From positions 1-57,143 of the forward strand of contig JAEVZK010000050.1 in assembly GCA_023392285.1 (NCBI GenBank): DNA of 57,143 nt. The letters are read 5' to 3'. The translations under genes were made by a program, and so were the position numbers. This DNA is from Armatimonadota bacterium. Its GTDB lineage: Bacteria; Armatimonadota; Fimbriimonadia; Fimbriimonadales; Fimbriimonadaceae. Positions 41,527-49,195 of the stretch are shown in pieces. Position 1 is the stretch's first letter. Each line of letters starts with the position of its first letter. The notes below the pieces were generated by a model, which was given only the letters and a program-made list of their open reading frames with translations, was not told the origin of the DNA and searched no databases.

Positions 41527-42204
41527 CTACTTCTTCCTTTCCATGCTGAAAGTTGCGGAGGAGGCAATGCTGGCGGCACCGCCTCCGGCAGGCAGATTGG
41601 TGGCCTTACCTTCGAACTTGTTTAGTTTTCCGGCGGCCGTATCGATCCAGCTTGTGCCGTCGAGGTGCATCGGTTTGTCAACCTTCGGCATATACGTGTC
41701 GACGGAGAGGATCAGTTTCGCAATTCCGCCTTCAATGCTCTCAAGCTTCACCGTTCCTTTCGCATGGGCAGAGGGATCATTGGGATCGGCCTGGTCAAAG
41801 GAAACAGTCTCGCCCACCTTAAGAGGCTTGTCGCCCAACATGGAGCCGTATCGCATAAAGCCCATGCCTTTAGTGTTCTTTAGGTCAACGGGTGCGCCGA
41901 ACTTGTTCATGCGTGTTGTGGTTGGCTTTTGGCCGGGAATCTTTTGCTCGTGGCCCTGTACATTCACGGTCATGTCGGAAACTGCACTCTCGATATCAGC
42001 ATCGCCATTATCGTAAATTTTCTTCACAGTTTCCTTGATGTTCATGCTGAGATCGACATCACCCATTGCAGATTCCATCTGCATCTTCATCACGTACGTG
42101 TCACTGTCGTTGAGAACATATTTGCGCTCGACTCGCAGACCGTCTTGACCGGCTAACGCGCTGGTCCCAAGAGCTAGCGCAAAAAGAATTGATCGTATTT
42201 TCAT
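41527..42204 (-). CDS. Exported protein, DUF6263-like (paralogue of 24956-25813)
   Basis: 225 residues with signal peptide MKIRSILFALALGTSALAG. The mature region begins RVERKYVLNDSDTYVMKMQMESAMGDVDLSMNI and continues with PLKVGETVSFDQADPNDPSAHAKGTVKLESIEG and a final beta strand pair. Spacing and composition mirror the other paralogue (DTYVMKMQME versus ETYKMVTDVK). Role unknown; the family is often annotated as exported protein of unknown function. It is divergent from the DUF2207 gene, 68 bp apart. Confidence 0.65.
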   Translation of the reverse strand: MKIRSILFALALGTSALAGQDGLRVERKYVLNDSDTYVMKMQMESAMGDVDLSMNIKETVKKIYDNGDADIESAVSDMTVNVQGHEQKIPGQKPTTTRMNKFGAPVDLKNTKGMGFMRYGSMLGDKPLKVGETVSFDQADPNDPSAHAKGTVKLESIEGGIAKLILSVDTYMPKVDKPMHLDGTSWIDTAAGKLNKFEGKATNLPAGGGAASIASSATFSMERKK

Positions 42205-42272
42205 CTTCCAAACTCCATCCCCGTGGCATTTTTATTCTAGGCGAAATTGATGGAAAGCGGTATGTTGGACCT

Positions 42273-44069
42273 ATGCGTCGCCTCGCGATCATCGTTCTTC
42301 TCGCTCTGTTCGCGGAAAGCCTTTTCGCCCAAGGCTTCACCATTCAGCGGTTCAGCTCGGACCTGGCGCTCCGCTCAGATGGGAGATTGGACGTGACGGA
42401 GACTATCCGAACCATCTTCAGCGAATCTCACCACGGCATCTTTCGCACGATTCCGGTGACATACAACGATGGGAAGGGAGCGGCGCGATCCATTCGCCTC
42501 TCCAACATTTCGGTGACGGACGAGACCGGCAAGAGCCTGGAAACCAAAATCTCGCGCGAGGGGGCGGACGTCAAAATCAGGATCGGCGATCCGGATGAGT
42601 ACGTGAGCGTCGGCGTGCCGACCACCTATGTGGTTCGCTACTCCAGTTTTGGCCAGCTCAACTGGTTCGATCGGGACGACACTTGGGATCCGTTTGTGGA
42701 GCTTTATTGGAATCTAACGGGAGATCAGTGGCAAGCACCGATGGAGCAGGTCGACTTTACGCTCCATTTCCCAGCCGCAGATGCAAAGAAGGTGCGAGCG
42801 CGGCTCTATGTCGGTCCGTACGGAAGCCGGAACTTTGTCGAGCTGGTGGGTGGAAAGGCGAGTTCGGGCGGAGATCCTAGTTCCGGAAGCCTTACTTTGA
42901 AAGGCAACGAATTGAAGGGTTCCTCAAGCCGTTCACTCATGCCCTATGAGGGGGTCACCCTCGTCCTGGATTTGCCATACAACTCTATCGCCAAGCCGAC
43001 AGCTCTGCAGGCGGTTGGCCTCTTTCTTTCCGGTAATCCCGGCCTCCTGCTTCCTTTCCTTACCCTGGCCGTCATGTTCGTCATCTGGTTGATGAGAGGC
43101 AAAGATCCCGCACGGAAACCGATCGCTGTTCAGTTCGAACCGCCGGACGGACTGAGCGGATCGGAATGTGGGACGCTGATCGATGAACGGGTCGATCCAA
43201 GGGATATTGCTGCGGGCGTGATCGGCCTTGCGGTGAAGGGCCAGGTGGTCTTGCACCCGAAAACCTCGGGCATGGTTTTCAAGCACCAAACGGCGGACAT
43301 CGAAGTTGTCTCGAAAGTTGACGGAGTGGGGCTTAGCCGATTCGAGCAGAAGCTGCTGAGCAAATTGAGGTCGGCGGGAGGTTTGGTGGACGACGACAAG
43401 TTGCGCACGTATATCGCGCCGCACTTGTCTGAATTCAAGAGTTGCCTCTACGACTCTCTGGTCGAGCACGGTTACTATTTGAAAGATCCGAATTCGATTC
43501 GAACGGGGACGACCGTTATCGGTCTCTTCGCGGTGGTTGGGTTGGCGTACCTGATGGCCATTATCAATCCGGTTGGCGCGATCTGGCCTGCGATCGTGGG
43601 CGGCATCATCTCCGGGATTATCGTCATTTCGTTTGGCAAGATCATGCCGAGGCGGACTTACAAGGGTGCGGAGGCGTTCCGTGGGGTTAAAGGTTTCGAA
43701 GAGTTCATTCGACGAGCGCGTGGCAAGGAAATAGATTGGATGAGCAAGAAGGAGCCCTCGATGGCTCTCTTTGAAGAGTATCTCCCTCATGCGATTGCTT
43801 TCGGGCTGGCGGCAGAGTGGGCAGCTGCTTTCGACGGAATCCTGCATGAGATGCCGAACTGGTACGCGGCTCCGACGGGTACACACTTCTATCCCCTCTA
43901 TTTTGGAAACGACCTCACCACAATTGGCCAGTCGATCAGCACGGCAGCGGCGACTCCGCCGCGAAGTTCAGGAGCAAGTGGCGGATACTCCGGCTTTTCC
44001 GGCGGCGGTTTCTCTGGCGGAGGCTTCTCAGGCGGAGGCTTTGGGGGCGGCGGCGGGGGAAGCTGGTAG
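42273..44069 (+). CDS. DUF2207 family membrane protein
   Basis: 598 residues from the ATG at 42273, whose product begins with a signal peptide MRRLAIIVLLALFAESLFAQ. The extracytoplasmic DUF2207 domain (LDVTETIRTIFSESHHGIFRTIPV, FDRDDTWDPFVELYWNLTGDQW) is followed by one membrane helix (~270-290), a cytoplasmic part, two helices (~430-475) and a C-terminal Gly/Ser-rich tail (FSGGGFSGGG repeats). The family is widespread and uncharacterised, predicted to be a membrane protein acting on extracellular signals. Confidence 0.9.
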   Translation: MRRLAIIVLLALFAESLFAQGFTIQRFSSDLALRSDGRLDVTETIRTIFSESHHGIFRTIPVTYNDGKGAARSIRLSNISVTDETGKSLETKISREGADVKIRIGDPDEYVSVGVPTTYVVRYSSFGQLNWFDRDDTWDPFVELYWNLTGDQWQAPMEQVDFTLHFPAADAKKVRARLYVGPYGSRNFVELVGGKASSGGDPSSGSLTLKGNELKGSSSRSLMPYEGVTLVLDLPYNSIAKPTALQAVGLFLSGNPGLLLPFLTLAVMFVIWLMRGKDPARKPIAVQFEPPDGLSGSECGTLIDERVDPRDIAAGVIGLAVKGQVVLHPKTSGMVFKHQTADIEVVSKVDGVGLSRFEQKLLSKLRSAGGLVDDDKLRTYIAPHLSEFKSCLYDSLVEHGYYLKDPNSIRTGTTVIGLFAVVGLAYLMAIINPVGAIWPAIVGGIISGIIVISFGKIMPRRTYKGAEAFRGVKGFEEFIRRARGKEIDWMSKKEPSMALFEEYLPHAIAFGLAAEWAAAFDGILHEMPNWYAAPTGTHFYPLYFGNDLTTIGQSISTAAATPPRSSGASGGYSGFSGGGFSGGGFSGGGFGGGGGGSW

Positions 44070-44093
44070 AGACTTCCGGGCATACTTAGAGAC

Positions 44094-44948
44094 ATGCCGC
44101 ACGTGAGGATGACTCGGAAAGTTGGTTTTTCAAGTGGTCATCGTTACTGGATGCCAAGCTTGAGCGATCAGGAGAATCGACGCATCTTTGGTGAGTGGGC
44201 ATCTCCCTTCAATCACGGCCACAATTATTTGCTCGAAGTGACGGTTGGAGGTTCGATTGATCCTCAAACGGGCATGATCGTCAACATCAAGACGATCGAT
44301 CGGGTCGTTCGAGAACAGATTGTGCGCGAGTTCGATGGCAAGAGCATCAATGACGAAATCGACTACTTTCGCAGTCATTCGTCTACCACGGAGAATATCG
44401 CTCTTTACATTACGAGAAAGCTTTCTGCGAAAGGTGTTATGCCGGCGAGCACGGTCTTGGAGCATGTGCGTCTGTACGAGAAAGAAGATCTCTTCGTCGA
44501 CATCACTCTTCAGGAGCAGCCCGTGACCGCAGGGCAGGGAGTCCAAGTCATGACATTCACACGATCGTATGAATTCGCCGCCGCACACCGGCTGCACGTG
44601 CCAACTCTTTCCGAGGCGCAAAATATCGAGTTATTCGGAAAGTGCAACAGCCCTGCTGGACACGGCCATAACTATATTTTGGAAGTCTCCGTAGAGGGCA
44701 CTCCTGATCCTGAAACGGGAATGATGGTCGATCTCGGGAAGCTTGATCAAGTTGTCGAGGAACTCGTGGTCGATCGATATGATCATCAGCATCTCAATGT
44801 CGACGTTCCAGAATTTCAGGATCGAACGCCAACATCGGAAGTCATTGCGGCAGAGATATTTGATCGCCTGAAGGACCGGCTACCCGCCAAGCTCGCTAAA
44901 ATTCGCCTCTACGAAACCGCGCGGAATGTCTTCGAAGTAACCGCCTAG
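44094..44948 (+). CDS. Tandem 6-pyruvoyltetrahydropterin synthase/QueD-like protein
   Basis: 284 residues with two PTPS domains. Domain 2 (about 150-284) has the full set: AAAHRLHVPTLSE, FGKCNSPAGHGHNY (catalytic Cys plus zinc His), RYDHQHLNVD (catalytic His) and KIRLYETARN (substrate Glu). Domain 1 (about 1-130) keeps SSGHRYW and NHGHNYLLEV but has FGEWASPFNHGH without the Cys and EFDGKSINDE without the His, so it probably binds zinc but is inactive. QueD (queuosine) or tetrahydropterin synthesis are both possible. Confidence 0.9.
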   Translation: MPHVRMTRKVGFSSGHRYWMPSLSDQENRRIFGEWASPFNHGHNYLLEVTVGGSIDPQTGMIVNIKTIDRVVREQIVREFDGKSINDEIDYFRSHSSTTENIALYITRKLSAKGVMPASTVLEHVRLYEKEDLFVDITLQEQPVTAGQGVQVMTFTRSYEFAAAHRLHVPTLSEAQNIELFGKCNSPAGHGHNYILEVSVEGTPDPETGMMVDLGKLDQVVEELVVDRYDHQHLNVDVPEFQDRTPTSEVIAAEIFDRLKDRLPAKLAKIRLYETARNVFEVTA

Positions 44949-45001
44949 CGGAACTAAGCTTCCTTCTTCTGGTTTAGAGTTCACGGAGTACTTGACGCAT
45001 C

Positions 45002-45679
45002 ATGGACGAAACGCGAGAAGAGAATGCATGCGGATCGATCGTGAAAAAGCATTCTCTCGCCACTCGCTGGTTTCACTGGTTAAATTTTCCGCTTCTGTTC
45101 ACGATGATCTGGAGTGGTTGCCTGATCCTCTGGGCCAATAATGTGTTCACTTGGTTCGGATGGACTCAGGTGGTTCCTCAGAGCCTGCTGAATCGCATCG
45201 GCTGGCATCACCGCTTGGCAGAGGGGATGGCATGGCACTTCTTCTTTATGTGGCTCTTCACGATCAACGGAATTCTGTACGTTTTGTACACGTTGTGCTC
45301 GGGAACGTGGAGAGAACTCTTGCCGAATCGCAAGTCCGCAGCTGAAGCTTGGCAAGTCATGCTCCATGATCTGAGGATTCGGAAGGAGCCCTTGCCGGCC
45401 AGAAAATACAATGGGGCGCAGCAAATCACCTACACCGCAATCGTGCTCATGGGGGGCTTGTCCCTCTTGACTGGATTGGCCGTTTACAAGCCAACTCAGC
45501 TTTCCTGGCTCGCGGCTCTCTTCGGGGGTTACGACGCTGCGCGTTTCATCCACTTTTGGCTGACTATCGGCTACGTGGCATTCTTCCTCGTGCATGTTTT
45601 GCAGGTCGTGCGAGCCGGTTGGAACAATTTCCGGGCGATGGTGACTGGTTATGAGATAGCGGACGGTGCAGAGTCTTGA
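45002..45679 (+). CDS. Cytochrome b561-type membrane subunit
   Basis: 225 residues. Four membrane helices carry candidate heme-b histidines (TRWFHWLNF, IGWHHRLAEG, HFFFMW, RFIHFWLTIGY, FFLVHVLQVVRAGW), typical of the Ni/Fe-hydrogenase cytochrome b family. Its stop overlaps the TTG of the molybdoenzyme gene (TTGAGC), so the two are translated as a unit. It probably passes electrons between the quinone pool and the Tat-exported molybdenum subunit. Confidence 0.88.
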   Translation: MDETREENACGSIVKKHSLATRWFHWLNFPLLFTMIWSGCLILWANNVFTWFGWTQVVPQSLLNRIGWHHRLAEGMAWHFFFMWLFTINGILYVLYTLCSGTWRELLPNRKSAAEAWQVMLHDLRIRKEPLPARKYNGAQQITYTAIVLMGGLSLLTGLAVYKPTQLSWLAALFGGYDAARFIHFWLTIGYVAFFLVHVLQVVRAGWNNFRAMVTGYEIADGAES

Positions 45680-46401
45680 GCGAGGCAAGGGAAGAGATGC
45701 GAAAGCTCTCGCGACGATCCTTCCTCTGGGCGGGGGCGAGTCTGATCGGCGGCTATGCGGCCTATCATTTCTTGGGTCATGCTGCCGCCAGCGACGGCCA
45801 GCCGGTTCCTTTGAGGCGGGGGCTCCAGCTTAATGAGGAAGTGTGGCACGACCTGTTTTCGCAGGCGGCGATGGCGCCCACCTTCGATGAATCATCGATC
45901 AGTCCCCCTCGCCAGAACGGAAATTACGGGCTCGAATCTCCATTGAATCTAGCTGAGTGGCGATGTCGGGTGGAGGCGCCGGGCATCACTCAAGAATTCG
46001 ATTTAGACTTTTTCAAGTCGCTGCCATCGACGGAGATTGTGACGCAGCTTTGCTGCATCGAGGGCTGGAAGATCGTGGTGAAATGGAAAGGTGTGCGCTT
46101 CTCCGAATTTTTTAGGCAGCTTGAAACCGCCTCTTCGACTGCCTTCGTATTTCTTGAAACACCGGACCGGGAGTATTTCGTCGGCATCGATTGGGCCAGT
46201 GCCATGCATCCTCAAACGCTCCTCTGTTATGAGATGAACGGCGAGCCGCTTTCTCCGCCCCACGGAGCCCCGCTCCGTCTCGTGATTCCAACTAAGTATG
46301 GGATTAAGAACATCAAGCGAATTGGGCTCATTCGTTTTACCGACGAGCGGCCGAAAGACTACTGGGCTGCTGAGGGCTATGACTGGTACGCGGGGCTTTA
46401 G
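45676..46401 (+). CDS. Tat-exported molybdopterin oxidoreductase (sulfite-oxidase fold)
   Basis: 241 residues from a TTG at 45676. The Tat signal RKLSRRSFLWAGASLIGGYAA has the twin Arg motif. The sulfite-oxidase/YedY fold is visible: TQLCCIEGWKIVVKWKGVRFSEFF with the Mo ligand Cys127, then YFVGIDWASAMHPQTLLCYEMNGEPLSPPHGAPLRLVIPTKYGIKNIKRIGLI. In E. coli, MsrP of this fold repairs oxidised methionine with the heme partner MsrQ. Here the partner is a b561-type protein, so the substrate may differ. Confidence 0.9.
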   Translation: MSEAREEMRKLSRRSFLWAGASLIGGYAAYHFLGHAAASDGQPVPLRRGLQLNEEVWHDLFSQAAMAPTFDESSISPPRQNGNYGLESPLNLAEWRCRVEAPGITQEFDLDFFKSLPSTEIVTQLCCIEGWKIVVKWKGVRFSEFFRQLETASSTAFVFLETPDREYFVGIDWASAMHPQTLLCYEMNGEPLSPPHGAPLRLVIPTKYGIKNIKRIGLIRFTDERPKDYWAAEGYDWYAGL

Positions 46402-46599
46402 AGGCTAAAATTGTGCCGCGCTTGCGAAAAACCTGTGTTACCATGAAGCAAGGCACGCAGAAATGCGAGTCCGTTTTCGTTCACCTGAACGTCTGTTTTT
46501 GGTAAGAGGATGTTGACCGAAGTCAATTGCACCACGAGTTTTCTGAGCTGGCCACCGGCTTGGGTGGATTCCATGATACGTACCCGCGAGGGTGCGTTC

Positions 46600-46635
46600 A
46601 AGGGGTCCGATGTGGTTTGCGTCGGACCCCTTTTT
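46600..46635 (+). terminator. Strong intrinsic terminator in a gene-free interval
   Basis: AAGGGGTCCGA, 11-base loop, TCGGACCCCTT, then TTTT. The stem is 11 bp and perfect. It is 198 bp after the molybdoenzyme stop and 37 bp before the HNH start. The 198 bp between (46402-46599) hold no supported gene. They could be a 3' UTR or a small RNA. Confidence 0.85.
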
Positions 46636-46672
46636 CGTTTGCATTCTCCGATCTGGCAATTAGAGGAATAAG

Positions 46673-47215
46673 TTGGCCACACACGAAGTATTGGTTTTGA
46701 ACAGCAATTATGAGCCGCTTAATGTCTGCAACATGCGGCGGGCAGTTGCGTTGATGCTCCTCGGCAAAGCTGAGGTGTTGCAGCATCGTGAAGCACCGTT
46801 GGCGACGGCCCACGGCAGTGAGACTGCGCCTTCCGTTTTGAAGATGCGTTATCAGGTGCGACGCCCTATGCCTCAGCTGCGGCTTTCGCGCCATTCCGTC
46901 CTAGCTCGAGATAACTACACGTGTCAGTACTGCGGCGTGAAGAACAAAGATTTGACGATCGACCATGTCGTTCCCCGGTGGGCGGGAGGGCCGCACACTT
47001 GGGACAACTTGGTCGCGTGTTGCAGGAAGTGCAATTTGAAGAAAGGGGACAAGACGCCAGCGCAAGCTCACATGAGATTGGCTAGGCGCCCGAAGCGGCC
47101 CCACTTCATTCCGTATCTATCGCTGCCGATGTACCTGAAGGCGCAGGGCCATTCGGATTGGCGCATGTACCTGCCGATCTTCGAAGAGTTTGAAGCGAGC
47201 TGCAGCGTGGCATAA
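46673..47215 (+). CDS. HNH endonuclease
   Basis: 180 residues from a TTG at 46673, preceded by GAGGA at about 6 bases. The N-terminal ~60 residues (VLVLNSNYEPLNVCNMRRAVALMLLGKAEVL) are the domain found before HNH in a widespread family. The nuclease core is DNYTCQYCGVKNKDLTIDHVVPRWAGGPHTWDNLVACCRKCNLKKGDKTP, with CxxC...CxxC zinc knuckle and the H-N-H residues. Such stand-alone proteins are common and not tied to a restriction system here. Function unknown. Confidence 0.93.
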   Translation: MATHEVLVLNSNYEPLNVCNMRRAVALMLLGKAEVLQHREAPLATAHGSETAPSVLKMRYQVRRPMPQLRLSRHSVLARDNYTCQYCGVKNKDLTIDHVVPRWAGGPHTWDNLVACCRKCNLKKGDKTPAQAHMRLARRPKRPHFIPYLSLPMYLKAQGHSDWRMYLPIFEEFEASCSVA

Positions 47216-47287
47216 TTCAGTGCCTAGCCGGTGAGAAACCACTGAACGGACTTCTTCTTGGTTCGTTTCTCTCTTTGGTAGTTAGCT

Positions 47288-47305
47288 GCGGCCCGTTTGG
47301 GCCGC
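47288..47305 (+). promoter_or_regulatory. GC-rich hairpin just before the ribosome site
   Basis: GCGGCCC-GTTT-GGGCCGC is a perfect 7-bp stem with a 4-base loop, 7 bases upstream of the AAAGGAG site of the exported gene at 47328. It has no T-run and so could be a leader structure rather than a terminator of the HNH gene. Confidence 0.5.
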
Positions 47306-47327
47306 CCACCGAAAGGAGATGCAGATC

Positions 47328-47798
47328 ATGAAGTTAAGCCATACCGTTTTGCTCGTTGCCGCACTGGGATCGTTCGTTGCGCTGCCATCTAGTTCGCCGG
47401 CCCAGAAGTATCACCGCCCGGTTGTTCAACGGGAGAAGTGGGCAGTTCGGGCGACTATCGATCATGCCGAACGAGAGAGTAATACTCTGCGCGACATCTT
47501 CGAACATCGCTACAACGAATATAAGCTGGGGAAGCTGAACACAGCGGAAAATGCGCGAACCCAGATTCAGCGGATGGACGAGGCTTTTGAAAAGTTACGC
47601 GCAGTTGCGGATGATAACCATCCGTGGCGAGGCAAGACCGAACTTCAGGCGGTCATCACCCATGCTAGAAACGTGGATCGAATGTTCTCCCGTCATCGCG
47701 AAATCCAGTCGGCGGTGAGTGGCCACTGGTGGACGCTGCGCCAGGACATTAACACGCTTTCTCGAATCTACGGGATTTCTGGGTTGGGCAAACGCTAG
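47328..47798 (+). CDS. Exported helical protein of unknown function
   Basis: 156 residues from the ATG at 47328, 9 bases after AAAGGAG; the ATG at 47319 sits on the ribosome site and is rejected. Signal peptide (MKLSHTVLLVAALGSFVALPSSSPAQ). The mature chain is a charged helical protein (REKWAVRATIDHAERESNTLRDIFEHRYNEYKLGKL...). No family is recognised. Confidence 0.7.
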   Translation: MKLSHTVLLVAALGSFVALPSSSPAQKYHRPVVQREKWAVRATIDHAERESNTLRDIFEHRYNEYKLGKLNTAENARTQIQRMDEAFEKLRAVADDNHPWRGKTELQAVITHARNVDRMFSRHREIQSAVSGHWWTLRQDINTLSRIYGISGLGKR

Positions 47799-47816
47799 GA
47801 GGATGAGCGGGTATAC

Positions 47817-47832
47817 TACCGACCAGTCGGTA
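47817..47832. promoter_or_regulatory. TetR-type operator overlapping the start codon
   Basis: TACCGAC-CA-GTCGGTA, an exact 7-bp inverted repeat, ends on the A of the start ATG (47832). TATACT, a good -10 box, overlaps its left edge (47812-47817). Palindromes with ACCGAC half-sites are known for TetR-family regulators. This layout points to tight autorepression and a nearly leaderless mRNA. Confidence 0.85.
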
Positions 47833-48470
47833 TGAAAACCCACAGATCCGCCTTACCTGAAAAGAAGAAGCAATTGATCATGGCTGCGGTGCAGCTCATG
47901 GTGATGCAAGGCTATGCCGGAACGTCGGTCGAGGATATTTGCTCAGCAGCCGGGGTGACGAAGGGCAGCTTCTTTCACTACTTCGCGAACAAGGAAGAGA
48001 TCGCGAAGGCAGCGATGGACGCATGGGCTTGCGGCTGGCATGAGATTGTGGACGCGGCTCACCTTGAGCAAATCGAAGACCCTCTCGATCGGGTTTTCGG
48101 CTTGTTCGAGGTCATGAGCGCAGCGTATCTGAGTTCTCCAGTGGGAAAGGGCTGCATGATTGGTACGGTGGCGCAAGAGCTGGCTCGGCATAATGAGCCA
48201 CTGCGAGAGATCTTCGCTGGCCACTTTAAGGATTGGGTCGATCGAACGGCAAGGCTGCTCGATGAAGCAAAAGCTGCTCACCCGCCAGCGATCGACTTTG
48301 ACTCAGTCGAAGTCGCTTGGTGGCTCCAGAGCTTTGTACAGGGGACGCTTCTTATTGCCAAGAGCCGCACCGACGACGAATTTATTCTCGCCAATATTCG
48401 ACATTGCCGGGCTTACGTTGCCGGACTGTTTGGATACGCAAACTCTTGTTGCAAGGAGACATCAGAATGA
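47832..48470 (+). CDS. TetR-family transcriptional regulator
   Basis: 212 residues. The N-terminal DNA-binding domain is AAVQLMVMQGYAGTSVEDICSAAGVTKGSFFHYFANKEEIAKAAM, the classic TetR helix-turn-helix. The ligand domain follows (residues ~60-200) and resembles the YcdC/AcrR groups that respond to small molecules. It overlaps the next gene in an ATGA and sits under its own operator. It probably controls itself and the DUF899 gene. Confidence 0.93.
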   Translation: MKTHRSALPEKKKQLIMAAVQLMVMQGYAGTSVEDICSAAGVTKGSFFHYFANKEEIAKAAMDAWACGWHEIVDAAHLEQIEDPLDRVFGLFEVMSAAYLSSPVGKGCMIGTVAQELARHNEPLREIFAGHFKDWVDRTARLLDEAKAAHPPAIDFDSVEVAWWLQSFVQGTLLIAKSRTDDEFILANIRHCRAYVAGLFGYANSCCKETSE

Positions 48471-49195
48471 CAAAGAACCCAGGTCCCATACCGGAAATCG
48501 CCTCTTACGACGAGTGGCTCGCGAAACGCAAGATTCTTTTGGAGAAAGAGAAGGAAGTCATGAAAGCGGGCGATCGGGTGAACGCAGAGCGTCGCCGCCT
48601 GCCCATGGTGCGCTTGGAAAAGAACTACGTCTTTGATTCCGAAGACGGCAAGGTCACGTTGCTGGATCTCTTCGAAGCCGAGCCGCAGTTGATTGTCTAC
48701 CATTTTATGTTTGATCCGGAATGGGATAAAGGCTGCCCTGGATGCACCGGTTATGTTGACGCGTTGGGTGATCTGTCTATGCTTGGTGAACGCAATACCA
48801 GTTTCTGCCTAGTGTCCAGAGCACCACTTGAGAAGCTGCTGGCTTATAAAGCCGAGAAGGATTGGAAGCCAAAGTGGGTGTCCTCCTTTGGCAGCGACTT
48901 CAACTATGACTTCCACGCAACGCTCGACTCTAAGGTTGCTCCGCTTGAATATAACTACAAGCTAGAAGCAGAGCTTCGTCGTGGCAGGGAAGTGAAAGAT
49001 GTGGAAGGCGAATATCACGGCATGAGCGTCTTCTTCCGCAGCGGATCCGATGTCTTTCACACTTACTCGAGTTTTGCTCGGGGAACGGAAAGCCTAACCG
49101 ATTCCTACGCCTTGCTGGACATCACGCCGTATGGACGCCAAGAGGACTGGGAAGACTCACCTGAAGGCTGGCCGCAAAGGCCGACATACGGTTAG
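48467..49195 (+). CDS. DUF899 family thioredoxin-like protein
   Basis: 242 residues from the ATG at 48467, with AAGGAGA 7 bases before it. DUF899 signatures are visible: RRLPMVRLEKNYVFDSEDGKVTLLDLF, YHFMFDPEWDKGCPGCTGYVDALGDL, CLVSRAPLEKLLAYKAEKDWKPKWVSSFGSDFNYDFHATLD, and GMSVFFRSGSDVFHTYSSFARGTESLTDSYALLDITPYGRQEDWEDSPEGWPQ. The CPGC is a redox-like motif. The family is widespread and its role is unknown. It is translationally coupled to the TetR gene. Confidence 0.93.
   Translation: MTKNPGPIPEIASYDEWLAKRKILLEKEKEVMKAGDRVNAERRRLPMVRLEKNYVFDSEDGKVTLLDLFEAEPQLIVYHFMFDPEWDKGCPGCTGYVDALGDLSMLGERNTSFCLVSRAPLEKLLAYKAEKDWKPKWVSSFGSDFNYDFHATLDSKVAPLEYNYKLEAELRRGREVKDVEGEYHGMSVFFRSGSDVFHTYSSFARGTESLTDSYALLDITPYGRQEDWEDSPEGWPQRPTYG

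Noticed and set aside
42933..43886. A 317-codon minus-strand frame inside the DUF2207 gene
   Set aside because: Arg/Asp/His-rich shadow translation with no domain; the plus-strand gene is convincing.
46398..46682. A 94-codon minus-strand frame in the gap before the HNH gene
   Set aside because: It crosses a strong plus-strand terminator, overlaps the HNH start and has no ribosome site or family.
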